Shown piece after piece: positions 1 to 5,285 of a DNA stretch of 5,285 nt; positions within the stretch are counted from its first letter, which is position 1, and every line of letters begins with the position of its first letter. Position numbers and translations under genes: made by a program. Where the stretch lies: assembly GCA_031273305.1 (NCBI GenBank), contig JAISSC010000213.1, positions 1 through 5,285 on the forward strand, in the 5' to 3' direction. The notes beneath the pieces are model-generated. The model was not told where the DNA came from and did not search any database. It was given only the letters and a program-made list of their open reading frames with translations. This DNA comes from Flavobacteriaceae bacterium (GTDB lineage: Bacteria > Bacteroidota > Bacteroidia > Flavobacteriales > Weeksellaceae).

Positions 1-548
1 GTTCCTTTGCTTTATGTGAGGGTGCCAAAATAAATATGGGAGCAAAAATATACGGAGGAACCACCGTTGGACCTTACTCCAAGATTGGAGGTGAAGTGAA
101 CAATAGTGTGATAACCGGATATTCAAATAAAGGGCATGAAGGTTTTTTAGGAAATTCCGTTTTAGGAGAATGGTGTAATTTGGGGGCAGATACTAATTCT
201 TCTAATATGAAAAATAACTATGCTGAGGTGAAATGCTGGAATTATCCCAAAGGCGGTTTTTTAAAAACAGGGTTACAGTTTGCGGGGTTAATCATGGGAG
301 ACCATTCTAAATCTGCAATAAACACCCAGTTCAATACAGGAACCGTAGTTGGGGTTTCCGCCAATATTTTCACTTCAGGATTTCCTCCTCATATTATCCG
401 CTCGTTTTCGTGGGGAGGAAAATCGGAGAGTCCTTTGTTTACGATTGAGAAGGCTTTAGAGGTTGCTGAGAAAGCGATGAAAAGAAGAAATGTCGAACTG
501 AGCGAAGCGGATAAAAAAATTATGGAGTATCTTTACAATAATTATTGA
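1..548 (+). CDS. glmU: GlmU-family sugar-nucleotidyltransferase/acetyltransferase, C-terminal part (5' end cut by window)
   Basis: The reading frame is open from base 3, so 181 residues of a longer protein are visible and the start lies outside the window; the ATG at 36 is internal. The sequence is a left-handed beta-helix acyltransferase domain with hexapeptide-type turns: ALCEGAKINMGAKIYGG, VGPYSKIGGEV, then GYSNKGHEGFLGNS, LGEWCNLGADTNSSN, GDHSKSAINTQFNTGTVVG and a closing FSWGG. This string matches my memory of the Bacteroidota alternative GlmU family (about 390 residues, N-terminal nucleotidyltransferase plus C-terminal beta-helix), predicted to make UDP-GlcNAc or a related nucleotide sugar in the cytoplasm for cell-wall and envelope synthesis. 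The last 45 residues form a charged helical tail. Only the C-terminal half is visible, so the nucleotidyltransferase half is assumed from the family. The gene appears intact to its TGA stop. Family call is firm; the exact substrate is not shown. Confidence 0.85.
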   Translation, partial: SFALCEGAKINMGAKIYGGTTVGPYSKIGGEVNNSVITGYSNKGHEGFLGNSVLGEWCNLGADTNSSNMKNNYAEVKCWNYPKGGFLKTGLQFAGLIMGDHSKSAINTQFNTGTVVGVSANIFTSGFPPHIIRSFSWGGKSESPLFTIEKALEVAEKAMKRRNVELSEADKKIMEYLYNNY

Positions 549-614
549 ATTTTATTGTTATTAAAAAATGGCAAGCAGTGCGTTTAAAGCTAAATTTCGT
601 TGACATTAAATTTT

Positions 615-641
615 TTGTAACAAAAAAAAATTATAAATTTG
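615..641 (+). promoter_or_regulatory. Candidate Bacteroidota-type promoter for the cysteate synthase/acyltransferase pair
   Basis: TAAATTTG at 634-641 matches the Bacteroidota -7 consensus TAnnTTTG exactly. A TTG at 615-617 (in a T-run) could serve as the -33 element, with a 16-base spacer, one short of the usual 17-23. Transcription would begin near 648, giving a leader of about 37 bases to the ATG at 685. No Shine-Dalgarno motif is present; the A/T-rich leader is normal for this phylum. The rest of the 549-684 gap holds no ORF and no clear terminator. Confidence 0.5.
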
Positions 642-684
642 CCTCTTAAAATTAATTATTAAAAATTAATAAAAGTATTAAAGA

Positions 685-1713
685 ATGGCTGGAACTTATA
701 ACAATGTTCTTGAGTTAATTAACAACACGCCGTTAGTTCGCTTGAATAAAGTAACAGAAGGGATGAAAGGTGAGTTTTTCGCAAAATTGGAATGCTACAA
801 TCCCGGACATTCAACTAAAGACAGAATTGCGCTTCATATCATTGAAAATGCTGAAAAACAAGGGATTTTAAAGCCCGGTTCCACTATCGTGGAAACTACA
901 TCCGGGAACACAGGTTTCTCCATTGCCATGGTTAGCATCATTAAGGGATATAAGTGCATATTAGCCGTTAGTGATAAGACCAAACCTGAAAAGGTTTCTT
1001 TTCTAAAAGCTATGGGAGCAAAGGTGTTTTTATGCCCGGCAAATGTTCCCGCAAGTGATCCCAGATCATATTATGAAGTAGCCAAACGAATAGCAAGGAA
1101 TATACCTGATTCCTTCTACGTAAATCAATATTTTAACAAAGAAAATACCCGTTCGCATTACCTTACTACCGGCCCTGAGATTTGGGAACAAACTCAGGGA
1201 AGAATCACTCATCTTATTGGTTGTACGGGAACCGGAGGAACCTTAACAGGAGCCGCTCAGTTCTTAAAAGAAAAAAATCCGAAGGTGAAAATAATCGGGG
1301 TAGATGCCGTAGGTTCCGTGCTAAAAAAATACTTTGACACCGGAGAATTAGACCCTAACGAAATATGTCCTTATCAAATAGAAGGATTAGGAAAAAACCT
1401 GATTCCGGAGGCTCTGGATTTCTCAGTAATTGATGAATATGTAAAAGTATCGGACGAGCCTAGTGCCTATGCAACAAGGGAATTGGCACTCAAGGAAGGG
1501 ATGATGGTAGGATATACCAGTGGAGCCTGTTTAACCGCTACCCGCCATGTAGAGGACAGATTTGATAATGATTCCGTAGTCGTCCTTGTTTTCCCTGACC
1601 ACGGCTCAAGGTATATGACCAAAGTCTTTAGTGATGACTGGATGAAAACTCAGGGATTTATAGAAAGCAAACTCAACGGATTAGAAACCCACGCAATAAT
1701 AGAAAAAATTTAA
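685..1713 (+). CDS. PLP-dependent cysteine synthase-family enzyme, probable cysteate synthase
   Basis: This 342-residue enzyme belongs to the beta-family (fold type II) PLP enzymes of the CysK/CysM/cystathionine beta-synthase group. Visible landmarks are the Schiff-base lysine K45 in NPGHSTKDR (39-47), the substrate-carboxylate loop TSGNTG (72-77), the phosphate-binding glycine loop TGTGGT (181-186), IEGLG (232-236), YTSGAC (277-282, with S279 at the pyridine-nitrogen position) and PDHGSRYMTKVF near the C-terminus. By sequence alone it would be annotated as cysteine synthase. Its position 21 bases ahead of a cysteate-acyltransferase-like gene suggests instead that it makes L-cysteate, probably from O-phosphoserine or a related activated serine plus sulfite, feeding sulfonolipid synthesis. 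That role is inferred from context; the substrate cannot be read from the sequence. The start is the ATG after an A-rich leader, and MAGTYNNVLELINNTPLVRL is a complete N-terminus for this family. It is cytoplasmic, with no signal peptide. Confidence 0.9.
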   Translation: MAGTYNNVLELINNTPLVRLNKVTEGMKGEFFAKLECYNPGHSTKDRIALHIIENAEKQGILKPGSTIVETTSGNTGFSIAMVSIIKGYKCILAVSDKTKPEKVSFLKAMGAKVFLCPANVPASDPRSYYEVAKRIARNIPDSFYVNQYFNKENTRSHYLTTGPEIWEQTQGRITHLIGCTGTGGTLTGAAQFLKEKNPKVKIIGVDAVGSVLKKYFDTGELDPNEICPYQIEGLGKNLIPEALDFSVIDEYVKVSDEPSAYATRELALKEGMMVGYTSGACLTATRHVEDRFDNDSVVVLVFPDHGSRYMTKVFSDDWMKTQGFIESKLNGLETHAIIEKI

Positions 1714-1734
1714 AAAAAATACATTCGTAAATAA

Positions 1735-2985
1735 ATGGACATCTTTGAAAGAATAAAAAACCACCCCGGTCCACTGGAAAAATATGCGGACTACGCAGAA
1801 GGTGATTATGTATTTCCCGTTTTGGAAGGAGAAATAAGCCCAAGAATGAAATTCAAGGGAGATGAAATGATAATTTGGAGCATTAATAACTATTTAGGTT
1901 TAGCCAATCATCCGGAAGTCAGAAAGGCTGATGCCGATGCCGCAGCTAAGTATGGAATGGCTTATCCTATGGGGGCCAGAGCCATGTCCGGACAGACGCC
2001 CTATCATGCTGAACTGGAAAGGCAGTTAGCCGAGTTCGCCCAAAAGGAAGCAGCTTATTTGCTGAATTTTGGCTATCAGGGAATGCTGTCTATTATAGAT
2101 GCATTGGTCTCCAAGAATGATGTAATCGTTTACGATGTAGACAGTCATGCCTGTATTGTAGACGGAGTAAGGCTTCATTTCGGAAAAAGGTTTACCTACC
2201 AACACAACAATATTGAGAGCCTTGAAAAAAACCTTCAGAGGGCAACTAAAAATGCGGCAGAAACCGAAGGAGGAATTTTGGTTATTACCGAAGGGGTTTT
2301 CGGAATGAGAGGGGAACAAGGTAAACTGAAAGAAATCGTCGAGCTAAAAAAGAAATATAATTTCCGTTTACTGGTAGATGATGCTCATGGTTTCGGTACA
2401 CTGGGAAAAACCGGAGCCGGAACGGGAGAAGAACAAGGATGTCAGGACAGTATTGATATGTATTTCTCTACTTTCTCTAAATCTATGGCAGGAGTGGGAG
2501 CATTTATTGCCGCTGATAAGGGAATTATAAAGTTTTTAAAATATAACCTGCGCTCTCAAATCTTTGCCAAATCACTTCCTATGCCGATGGTTATAGGATC
2601 ATTGAAAAGGTTGGAACTTATTAAAGCCAAACCGGAATTAAAAGCTAAACTTTGGCATAATGTAACCAGATTACAAACCGGATTAAAAGAACGAGGGTTT
2701 AATATCGGGAATACCAATACCTGCGTAACACCGGTATACTTGCAAGGATCACCAATCGAAGCTACTCTTCTAATAAAGGACTTAAGAGAGAAATATAAAA
2801 TCTTCACCAGTGTGGTTGTGTATCCGGTTATCCCTAAAGGAATCATTCTGTTGCGTTTAATCCCTACAGCCGCTCACAGTGATGAGGATATTGATAAAAC
2901 CCTTTATGCTTTTGAATCTGTTAGAGATAAATTAGTGAATGGAATTTATAAGAAAGAGGAAGAAAATTTACATTTGAATTTGTAA
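1735..2985 (+). CDS. cfat: Alpha-oxoamine synthase, probable cysteate fatty acyltransferase (3-keto-capnine synthase)
   Basis: This 416-residue fold type I PLP enzyme is of the alpha-oxoamine synthase group (serine palmitoyltransferase, KBL, AONS). Landmarks: WSINNYLGLANHP (48-60), the glycine/arginine loop YPMGARAMSGQ (77-87), the pyridine-stacking histidine H138 in DSHAC, VDDAHGFGTLG (214-224) with cofactor-contacting D216 and H218, the PLP lysine K249 in TFSKSMAGVGAF (246-257), and RLIPTAAHSDEDI (374-386). The sequence closely resembles, from memory, the flavobacterial protein shown in Flavobacterium johnsoniae (Fjoh_2419) to condense cysteate with a fatty acyl donor, a step needed for sulfonolipids and efficient gliding. 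It does not resemble the Bacteroides serine palmitoyltransferase N-terminus. Automated annotation would probably call it a KBL-like class I/II aminotransferase. It follows the cysteate-synthase candidate by 21 bases, so the two are likely co-transcribed. It ends with tandem TAA stops (2983-2988). Fold is certain; cysteate specificity is likely but inferred. Confidence 0.88.
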   Translation: MDIFERIKNHPGPLEKYADYAEGDYVFPVLEGEISPRMKFKGDEMIIWSINNYLGLANHPEVRKADADAAAKYGMAYPMGARAMSGQTPYHAELERQLAEFAQKEAAYLLNFGYQGMLSIIDALVSKNDVIVYDVDSHACIVDGVRLHFGKRFTYQHNNIESLEKNLQRATKNAAETEGGILVITEGVFGMRGEQGKLKEIVELKKKYNFRLLVDDAHGFGTLGKTGAGTGEEQGCQDSIDMYFSTFSKSMAGVGAFIAADKGIIKFLKYNLRSQIFAKSLPMPMVIGSLKRLELIKAKPELKAKLWHNVTRLQTGLKERGFNIGNTNTCVTPVYLQGSPIEATLLIKDLREKYKIFTSVVVYPVIPKGIILLRLIPTAAHSDEDIDKTLYAFESVRDKLVNGIYKKEEENLHLNL

Positions 2986-3111
2986 TAAGGGTATTTTAAG
3001 CAAAAATATTTATCCAATATAATTCCGGTAGTTTTTATCGGCTTAAAGTAATATTCATGCATATTTGCAAGGAATAAGGCGTGAGAACGTAGTGACCGCT
3101 GAAATTCTTGT

Positions 3112-3217
3112 GGCTGTCCAAAAAGGTCGGCGAACCCTCTGAGAATCGCATAATCGACACCATGATTCCATCAGGTATCCGAATAAGAAAGAGACTGCTT
3201 TGACTTTTTGGACAGCC
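3112..3217. mobile_element. 106-bp MITE-like element or IS-end remnant with 14-bp perfect terminal inverted repeats
   Basis: GGCTGTCCAAAAAG at 3112-3125 is the exact reverse complement of CTTTTTGGACAGCC at 3204-3217. Outward-facing ends starting GGCTGTC and followed by an A-run are a common style of insertion-sequence terminus (IS5/IS1182-like), from memory. The 78 bases between the arms encode no transposase, so this is either a non-autonomous miniature element or the two ends left after an internal deletion. No clear target-site duplication is seen: the flanks are TTGT on the left and TCCA on the right. It sits beside the broken palindromic spacer and may have displaced its missing half. 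The inverted repeat is certain; the mobile-element reading is inferred. Confidence 0.6.
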
Positions 3218-3241
3218 TCCACCACCCAGCCAACCCGGAAC

Positions 3242-3296
3242 TCCGAGCCGCCGTAGGCGGCGAGGTGTAAACAGACCTGTTATGTGTTATGTGCAG
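3242..3296 (-). repeat. Partial copy of the palindromic inter-gene spacer (one arm only)
   Basis: Read on the - strand this begins 11 bases after the stop codon at 3308 with CTGCACATAAC, followed by a second CACATAAC. Next come TTTACACC, the GC-rich hairpin GCCGCC-TAC-GGCGGC (+ strand 3247-3261, 6-bp arms, 3-base loop) and CTCGGA. The order and most bases match the corresponding half of the complete spacer at 4522-4687. The matching outer arm (GTTATGTGC on the - strand) is not found further left. Instead there is unrelated sequence and the 106-bp inverted-repeat element. This copy therefore appears truncated or disrupted. It could help end transcription of the flavoprotein pair, but there is no T-run after the hairpin to support a standard intrinsic terminator. 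Confidence 0.65.
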
Positions 3297-3307
3297 TTTG
3301 AGAACTT

Positions 3308-3952
3308 TTACAGTTTTCTCATAATATCTTTTTTACTTATTCCGTTCTTTTTCGCTCGTCTGTTCCAAAATACATTTGTTGCCATAAAACGCCAAAGCAT
3401 GTACGGAAAATTTGGGCTGATAAATATATTTTCCCCTCTCTGTTTATTGTTTATGTTTTTTATTATTTCATCCAACGCCTTGCCCAAATTTTTTAATGGT
3501 CCATGCCCTAATGGAACGTTTTTTATATAAGGCAACATTTCTCCGGCTCCATGACCAATGCCCTGCCCATAAATAAAACCTGCTCTGTCACACCAATTTT
3601 TCATTATTTCCAGTGCTATTTCGTTTTGCTTCCCTTCATAAAAACCATTATTGGCAATTATGTAAACATGCAAATTCTTTGATATGGTGTTATTTTTTGA
3701 GTAATCTTCTATTTGAATCATCATTTTTACTAAATGTGACGGCGGTGCGTCACAATAAAGAGGAAAGGCTATTACAATAACGTCCATTGTAAATAATTCC
3801 CGTATTTGTTCCTCATTCAGCGGGTTTTTGTTTACAGCATAGTTGAAAATAGTGTTATGGGGAATAAGTTTTTGTTCAAAAAAGTTCAATAAAATTTTCG
3901 AATTATTTTCTTGTCCAAGTTTGGAGCTTCCGTTAATCAATGCAACATTCAT
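3308..3952 (-). CDS. Flavodoxin-fold NAD(P)H-dependent oxidoreductase (FMN-reductase family), second gene of a pair
   Basis: The 214-residue protein starts with a beta strand and FMN-phosphate loop, MNVALINGSS followed by KLGQENNSK (loop about 7-18). The second FMN-contact stretch, FPLYCDAPPSHL (63-74), corresponds to the P-x-Y loop of FMN-dependent NADPH reductases, and NNGFYEG (101-107) to the third flavin loop. The C-terminal 35 residues (PYMLWRFMATN onward) are basic and aromatic, extending past the minimal flavodoxin fold. There is no signal peptide or clear membrane segment. It probably binds FMN and transfers hydride from NAD(P)H to an unknown acceptor. Its ATG overlaps the stop of the upstream flavoprotein in ATGA (3949-3952), indicating translational coupling and possibly a complex. 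Codons are markedly AT-richer than in the lipid genes to the left. Family is confident; electron acceptor and physiological role are unknown. Confidence 0.82.
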   Translation of the reverse strand: MNVALINGSSKLGQENNSKILLNFFEQKLIPHNTIFNYAVNKNPLNEEQIRELFTMDVIVIAFPLYCDAPPSHLVKMMIQIEDYSKNNTISKNLHVYIIANNGFYEGKQNEIALEIMKNWCDRAGFIYGQGIGHGAGEMLPYIKNVPLGHGPLKNLGKALDEIIKNINNKQRGENIFISPNFPYMLWRFMATNVFWNRRAKKNGISKKDIMRKL

Positions 3953-4449
3953 ATAATGTTCTCTTTTATTTCTGCAATGCTGTTATGAAAATGTATTTCC
4001 GGAATACCGGTAAAATTAACACAATTTGCCTTTATAAGTTTTTCAGCGGTAACAAGCTCATTTTGGGAAATATTATTACCATAGAAATGAACAACCAATG
4101 TAAATTTATTATCATAACGCATTTTGTGATGCGTTTCATTGTTCTTTTTAGTAAAATATGGTAATAAATAAGAAATGCTCCTATCCCATACATTTTTTAC
4201 AAAAGGGCTGTAACCGCCATATTCACATTTACTTATAACTATTATTTTACTGCATTTTGAAAATAATTGCCCTAAATCTTTATAGGTGTCTTTAAATATG
4301 CACACACCGGGAGTTTTTATCCAACAATCAAAACATCCGATACAAAAATGTATAGTTCCATTATCTGAAATAACCGTTGTTTCTTCATTTATTAAGGGTA
4401 CAATTTCCCTAAAATCCGTTTCAGTTAAGTCATGTATTATTAAGTTCAT
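3949..4449 (-). CDS. Flavodoxin-family / iron-sulfur-flavoprotein-like protein with four-cysteine cluster, first gene of a pair
   Basis: This 166-residue protein resembles NADPH-dependent FMN reductase/iron-sulfur flavoprotein family members. It carries CIGCFDCWIKTPGVC (36-50), a C-x2-C-x2-C-x7-C arrangement (C36, C39, C42, C50). Then come a D/Y-rich link, KIIVISKCEYGGYSPFVKNVWDR (68-90; flavin-contact loop and conserved D89-R90), and a core strand FTLVVHFYG (116-124). The N-terminus is unusual: MNLIIHDLTETDF has the first beta strand but no recognisable glycine/serine FMN-phosphate loop. Similar paired genes occur in Clostridium-type genomes, from memory. The stop overlaps the next gene's start (ATGA). 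The ATG at 4449 follows an A-rich stretch; the nearby ATG at 4459 is out of frame. The cysteines could bind an iron-sulfur cluster or act in redox chemistry. Function is unknown beyond a probable electron-transfer role. Confidence 0.8.
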   Translation of the reverse strand: MNLIIHDLTETDFREIVPLINEETTVISDNGTIHFCIGCFDCWIKTPGVCIFKDTYKDLGQLFSKCSKIIVISKCEYGGYSPFVKNVWDRSISYLLPYFTKKNNETHHKMRYDNKFTLVVHFYGNNISQNELVTAEKLIKANCVNFTGIPEIHFHNSIAEIKENII

Positions 4450-4480
4450 TTTTCTTCATTTTCCACAGAACATTTTATAA

Positions 4481-4508
4481 CAAACATCTTGTCAATACTT
4501 TCTTACAA
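4481..4508 (-). promoter_or_regulatory. Candidate promoter for the flavoprotein pair
   Basis: On the - strand, GATGTTTG (+ coordinates 4481-4488) matches the Bacteroidota -7 consensus TAnnTTTG at all but the first base. A TTG (4506-4508) lies 17 bases upstream, within the accepted spacing. Transcription would start some 25-30 bases before the ATG at 4449. The site sits just inside the end of the palindromic spacer, so the promoter would travel with the gene pair if the unit is mobile. A TTGACA on the same strand (4491-4496) has no properly spaced -10 partner. Confidence 0.35.
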
Positions 4509-4521
4509 AAACTTTGCCAAA

Positions 4522-4687
4522 TTGCACATAACGTTACGGCTGTTTATGATGTTTTGCAACCCAAATAAGGGTTTTGCGTAACAAAGGGTGAATGAGGTGC
4601 GGGAATGGAGCGTAGCGGAATGACATGGCAAAACTGTAGTCCGAGCCGCCGCAGGCGGCGAAGGGTGTATAGAGTTGTTATATGCAA
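4522..4687 (-). repeat. 166-bp imperfect palindromic inter-gene spacer, attC-like
   Basis: The outer ends are TTGCACATAAC (4522-4532) and GTTATATGCAA (4677-4687), inverted repeats matching at 10 of 11 positions, with the mismatch able to form a G-T pair. Inside are a perfect GC hairpin GCCGCC-GCA-GGCGGC (4645-4659) and a small hairpin AACCC/GGGTT (4558-4562, 4569-4573) flanked by direct GTTTTGC repeats (4551-4557, 4571-4577). Read on the - strand, the element begins 26 bases after the stop of the HEAT-like gene and ends about 72 bases before the next start, as an integron attC follows its cassette gene. AAC and GTT at the inner edges of the arms fit attC simple sites loosely; the full RYYYAAC/GTTRRRY consensus is not met, and 166 bp is longer than most known attC sites. 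Half of it recurs at 3242-3296. Confidence 0.6.
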
Positions 4688-4713
4688 TATAGGAGACGTA
4701 CGCCATTATATTA

Positions 4714-5187
4714 TCATTTCCCAAAAATATCTGGAAACTCTTTTTTTAATTCATCTCCAATATATGACGGCATGTTTTCAAAATCCTTATTTATTCTTGA
4801 GAATATTTTTCTGGATTGTTCATTGTCTGGAGCATATCTTGCCAAATATAACAGAATTAACCACCCACACTCCGGAATTTTCTTGCAATTTTTTACTTTG
4901 TTAACTCCATATTCCAAAACATATGGCAAGGCTTTTTCATTGGCCTTGAAAAAAATTGCCCACATTGCATACCATTTCGACTTATATTCTTTATCCAATA
5001 ATAATTTACCAAAAAAATCATTTTCTCTTCCATTCGATAATTTTGCAATAGTTAATACACTGCTTCCCTGAATGTCCATATTTTTATAACATGCTATATT
5101 TTTTAGATATTCTATTGATTTTGTTGTTCCAATTTCTCTCAATGCCAAAATTGCATGAATTATATCAAATTTAGGCTTAATGGACAT
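4714..5187 (-). CDS. Small HEAT-repeat-like hypothetical protein
   Basis: This 157-residue protein is made almost entirely of predicted amphipathic helices in pairs: FDIIHAILALREIGTTKSI, EYLKNIACY, QGSSVLTIAKLSNG, KWYAMWAIFFKANEKALPYVL, WLILLYLARYAPD. The pattern 'A-x-x-A-L-x-x-I-G-x-x-x-x-x-x-L' near residues 12-28 is typical of HEAT/PBS-lyase-type repeats. Such scaffolds usually mediate protein binding, and in some loci they act as immunity or modifier proteins; nothing here identifies a partner. There is no catalytic motif, signal peptide or membrane segment. The start is well fixed because an in-frame TAA lies two codons upstream of the ATG at 5187. The coding sequence is very AT-rich (about 22% GC in one sampled line, 4981-5040). 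It ends just before the palindromic spacer, consistent with a cassette gene. Fold call is moderate; function is unknown. Confidence 0.7.
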   Translation of the reverse strand: MSIKPKFDIIHAILALREIGTTKSIEYLKNIACYKNMDIQGSSVLTIAKLSNGRENDFFGKLLLDKEYKSKWYAMWAIFFKANEKALPYVLEYGVNKVKNCKKIPECGWLILLYLARYAPDNEQSRKIFSRINKDFENMPSYIGDELKKEFPDIFGK

Positions 5188-5227
5188 TTTTTAGGCTGAA
5201 AATTCCTGAATCCCTTATTATTGTTAG

Positions 5228-5245
5228 CTTTGATTATACTCAAAG
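5228..5245. promoter_or_regulatory. Small inverted repeat upstream of the HEAT-like gene, possible operator/promoter zone
   Basis: CTTTGA (5228-5233) and TCAAAG (5240-5245) are perfect 6-bp inverted repeats separated by 6 bases. On the - strand the centre reads TATAAT (5233-5238), about 45 bases before the start codon at 5187. This could be a promoter core within an operator-like palindrome. A 6-bp repeat in AT-rich DNA can also arise by chance, and the Bacteroidota TAnnTTTG motif is not exact here. Confidence 0.25.
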
Positions 5246-5285
5246 GTTATGAATAAAAAAAATGCTTTTACTGTGATAAAAGTTT

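Larger units (their letters stand above)
2989..3307. other. Gene-free junction region (319 bases) between the + strand lipid genes and the - strand array
   Basis: No convincing gene lies here. The first 120 bases are AT-rich and hold only a weak distant inverted repeat (TTTAAGC 2995-3001, GCTTAAA 3041-3047; loop 39), which is not a credible intrinsic terminator. The rest contains a 106-bp inverted-repeat element and a partial palindromic spacer, annotated separately. Transcription converges here: the acyltransferase gene ends from the left and the flavoprotein pair from the right. The region marks the switch in strand and base composition. Confidence 0.7.
4450..4713. other. Non-coding spacer region between the HEAT-like gene and the flavoprotein pair
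   Basis: The 264 bases contain the flavoprotein-pair promoter candidate and the palindromic spacer, both listed separately. Short open frames across it exist on both strands, but they run through the palindrome, are rich in arginine from the GC hairpin, and show no recognisable protein pattern. I see no RNA gene of a known class. Confidence 0.6.

Noticed and set aside
600..605. TTGACA, a classical sigma-70 -35 box
   Set aside because: The nearest TATAAA (632-637) is about 26 bases away, far beyond normal spacing; the Bacteroidota-type promoter beside it fits better.
685..1713. Simple assignment as housekeeping cysteine synthase CysK/CysM
   Set aside because: The fold fits, but the tight pairing with a cysteate acyltransferase-like gene favours a cysteate role; kept as an alternative only.
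2026..2319. Open frame on the - strand inside the acyltransferase gene (also 2556-2846)
   Set aside because: Both lie entirely within a strongly conserved + strand enzyme and show no family pattern; they are antisense shadows.
2995..3047. Inverted repeat TTTAAGC/GCTTAAA after the acyltransferase gene as a terminator
   Set aside because: The 39-base loop, weak AT stem and lack of a following T-run make it an unconvincing terminator.
3126..3203. Possible transposase coding fragment inside the 106-bp inverted-repeat element
   Set aside because: Short translations of this interior showed no recognisable transposase motif, and the space is too small for one.
3282..3530. + strand frame of 82 codons, hydrophobic (also 3940-4164 and 4286-4480)
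   Set aside because: They overlap the conserved flavoprotein genes on the opposite strand; the hydrophobic look comes from antisense AT-rich codons.
4605..5071. Overlapping + strand frames through the spacer and the HEAT-like gene (4605-4904, 4682-5071), and a - strand frame at 4503-4724
   Set aside because: They run through the palindromic repeat or antisense to the HEAT-like gene, with arginine-rich stretches arising from the GC hairpin.

Overview
The window looks like a piece of a Bacteroidota genome, probably a flavobacterium-like lineage. Four things suggest this: low GC, A-rich start regions with no Shine-Dalgarno motif, a candidate TTG/TAnnTTTG promoter, and two enzyme types typical of that phylum (the alternative GlmU-family protein and the cysteate-type alpha-oxoamine synthase). 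This placement is inferred from gene content and motifs; no marker gene is present.

The left part (1-2985) is ordinary-looking chromosomal DNA with everything on the + strand. It starts with the C-terminal half of a GlmU-family left-handed beta-helix protein, cut by the window edge. After 136 bases with a candidate promoter comes a tight two-gene unit. The first gene is a PLP-dependent cysteine synthase-fold enzyme and the second, 21 bases later, is an alpha-oxoamine synthase that resembles the cysteate fatty acyltransferase of Flavobacterium. Together they fit the first two committed steps of sulfonolipid (capnine) synthesis: making L-cysteate, then condensing it with an activated fatty acid to 3-keto-capnine. 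The reductase for the next step is not in the window.

The right part (2989-5285) is different. Genes switch to the - strand, by-eye GC falls from about 40-50% to about 22-30% in sampled coding lines, and GC-rich palindromic repeats lie between the genes. Read on the - strand the order is: a small HEAT-like protein (5187-4714), a 166-bp palindromic spacer (4687-4522), a translationally coupled pair of flavodoxin-fold proteins (4449-3949 and 3952-3308), and a second, broken copy of the same spacer (3296-3242). Next to the broken copy lies a 106-bp element with perfect 14-bp terminal inverted repeats (3112-3217), resembling a miniature transposable element. Each spacer begins 11-26 bases after a stop codon. 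The layout resembles an array of mobile gene cassettes whose boundaries are attC-like, though no integrase is visible.

The two most useful observations are the cassette-like spacers and the division of features in the flavoprotein pair: one partner keeps the FMN-phosphate loop, while the other has a four-cysteine cluster but no recognisable loop. No tRNA, rRNA, CRISPR array, riboswitch or strong intrinsic terminator was seen.
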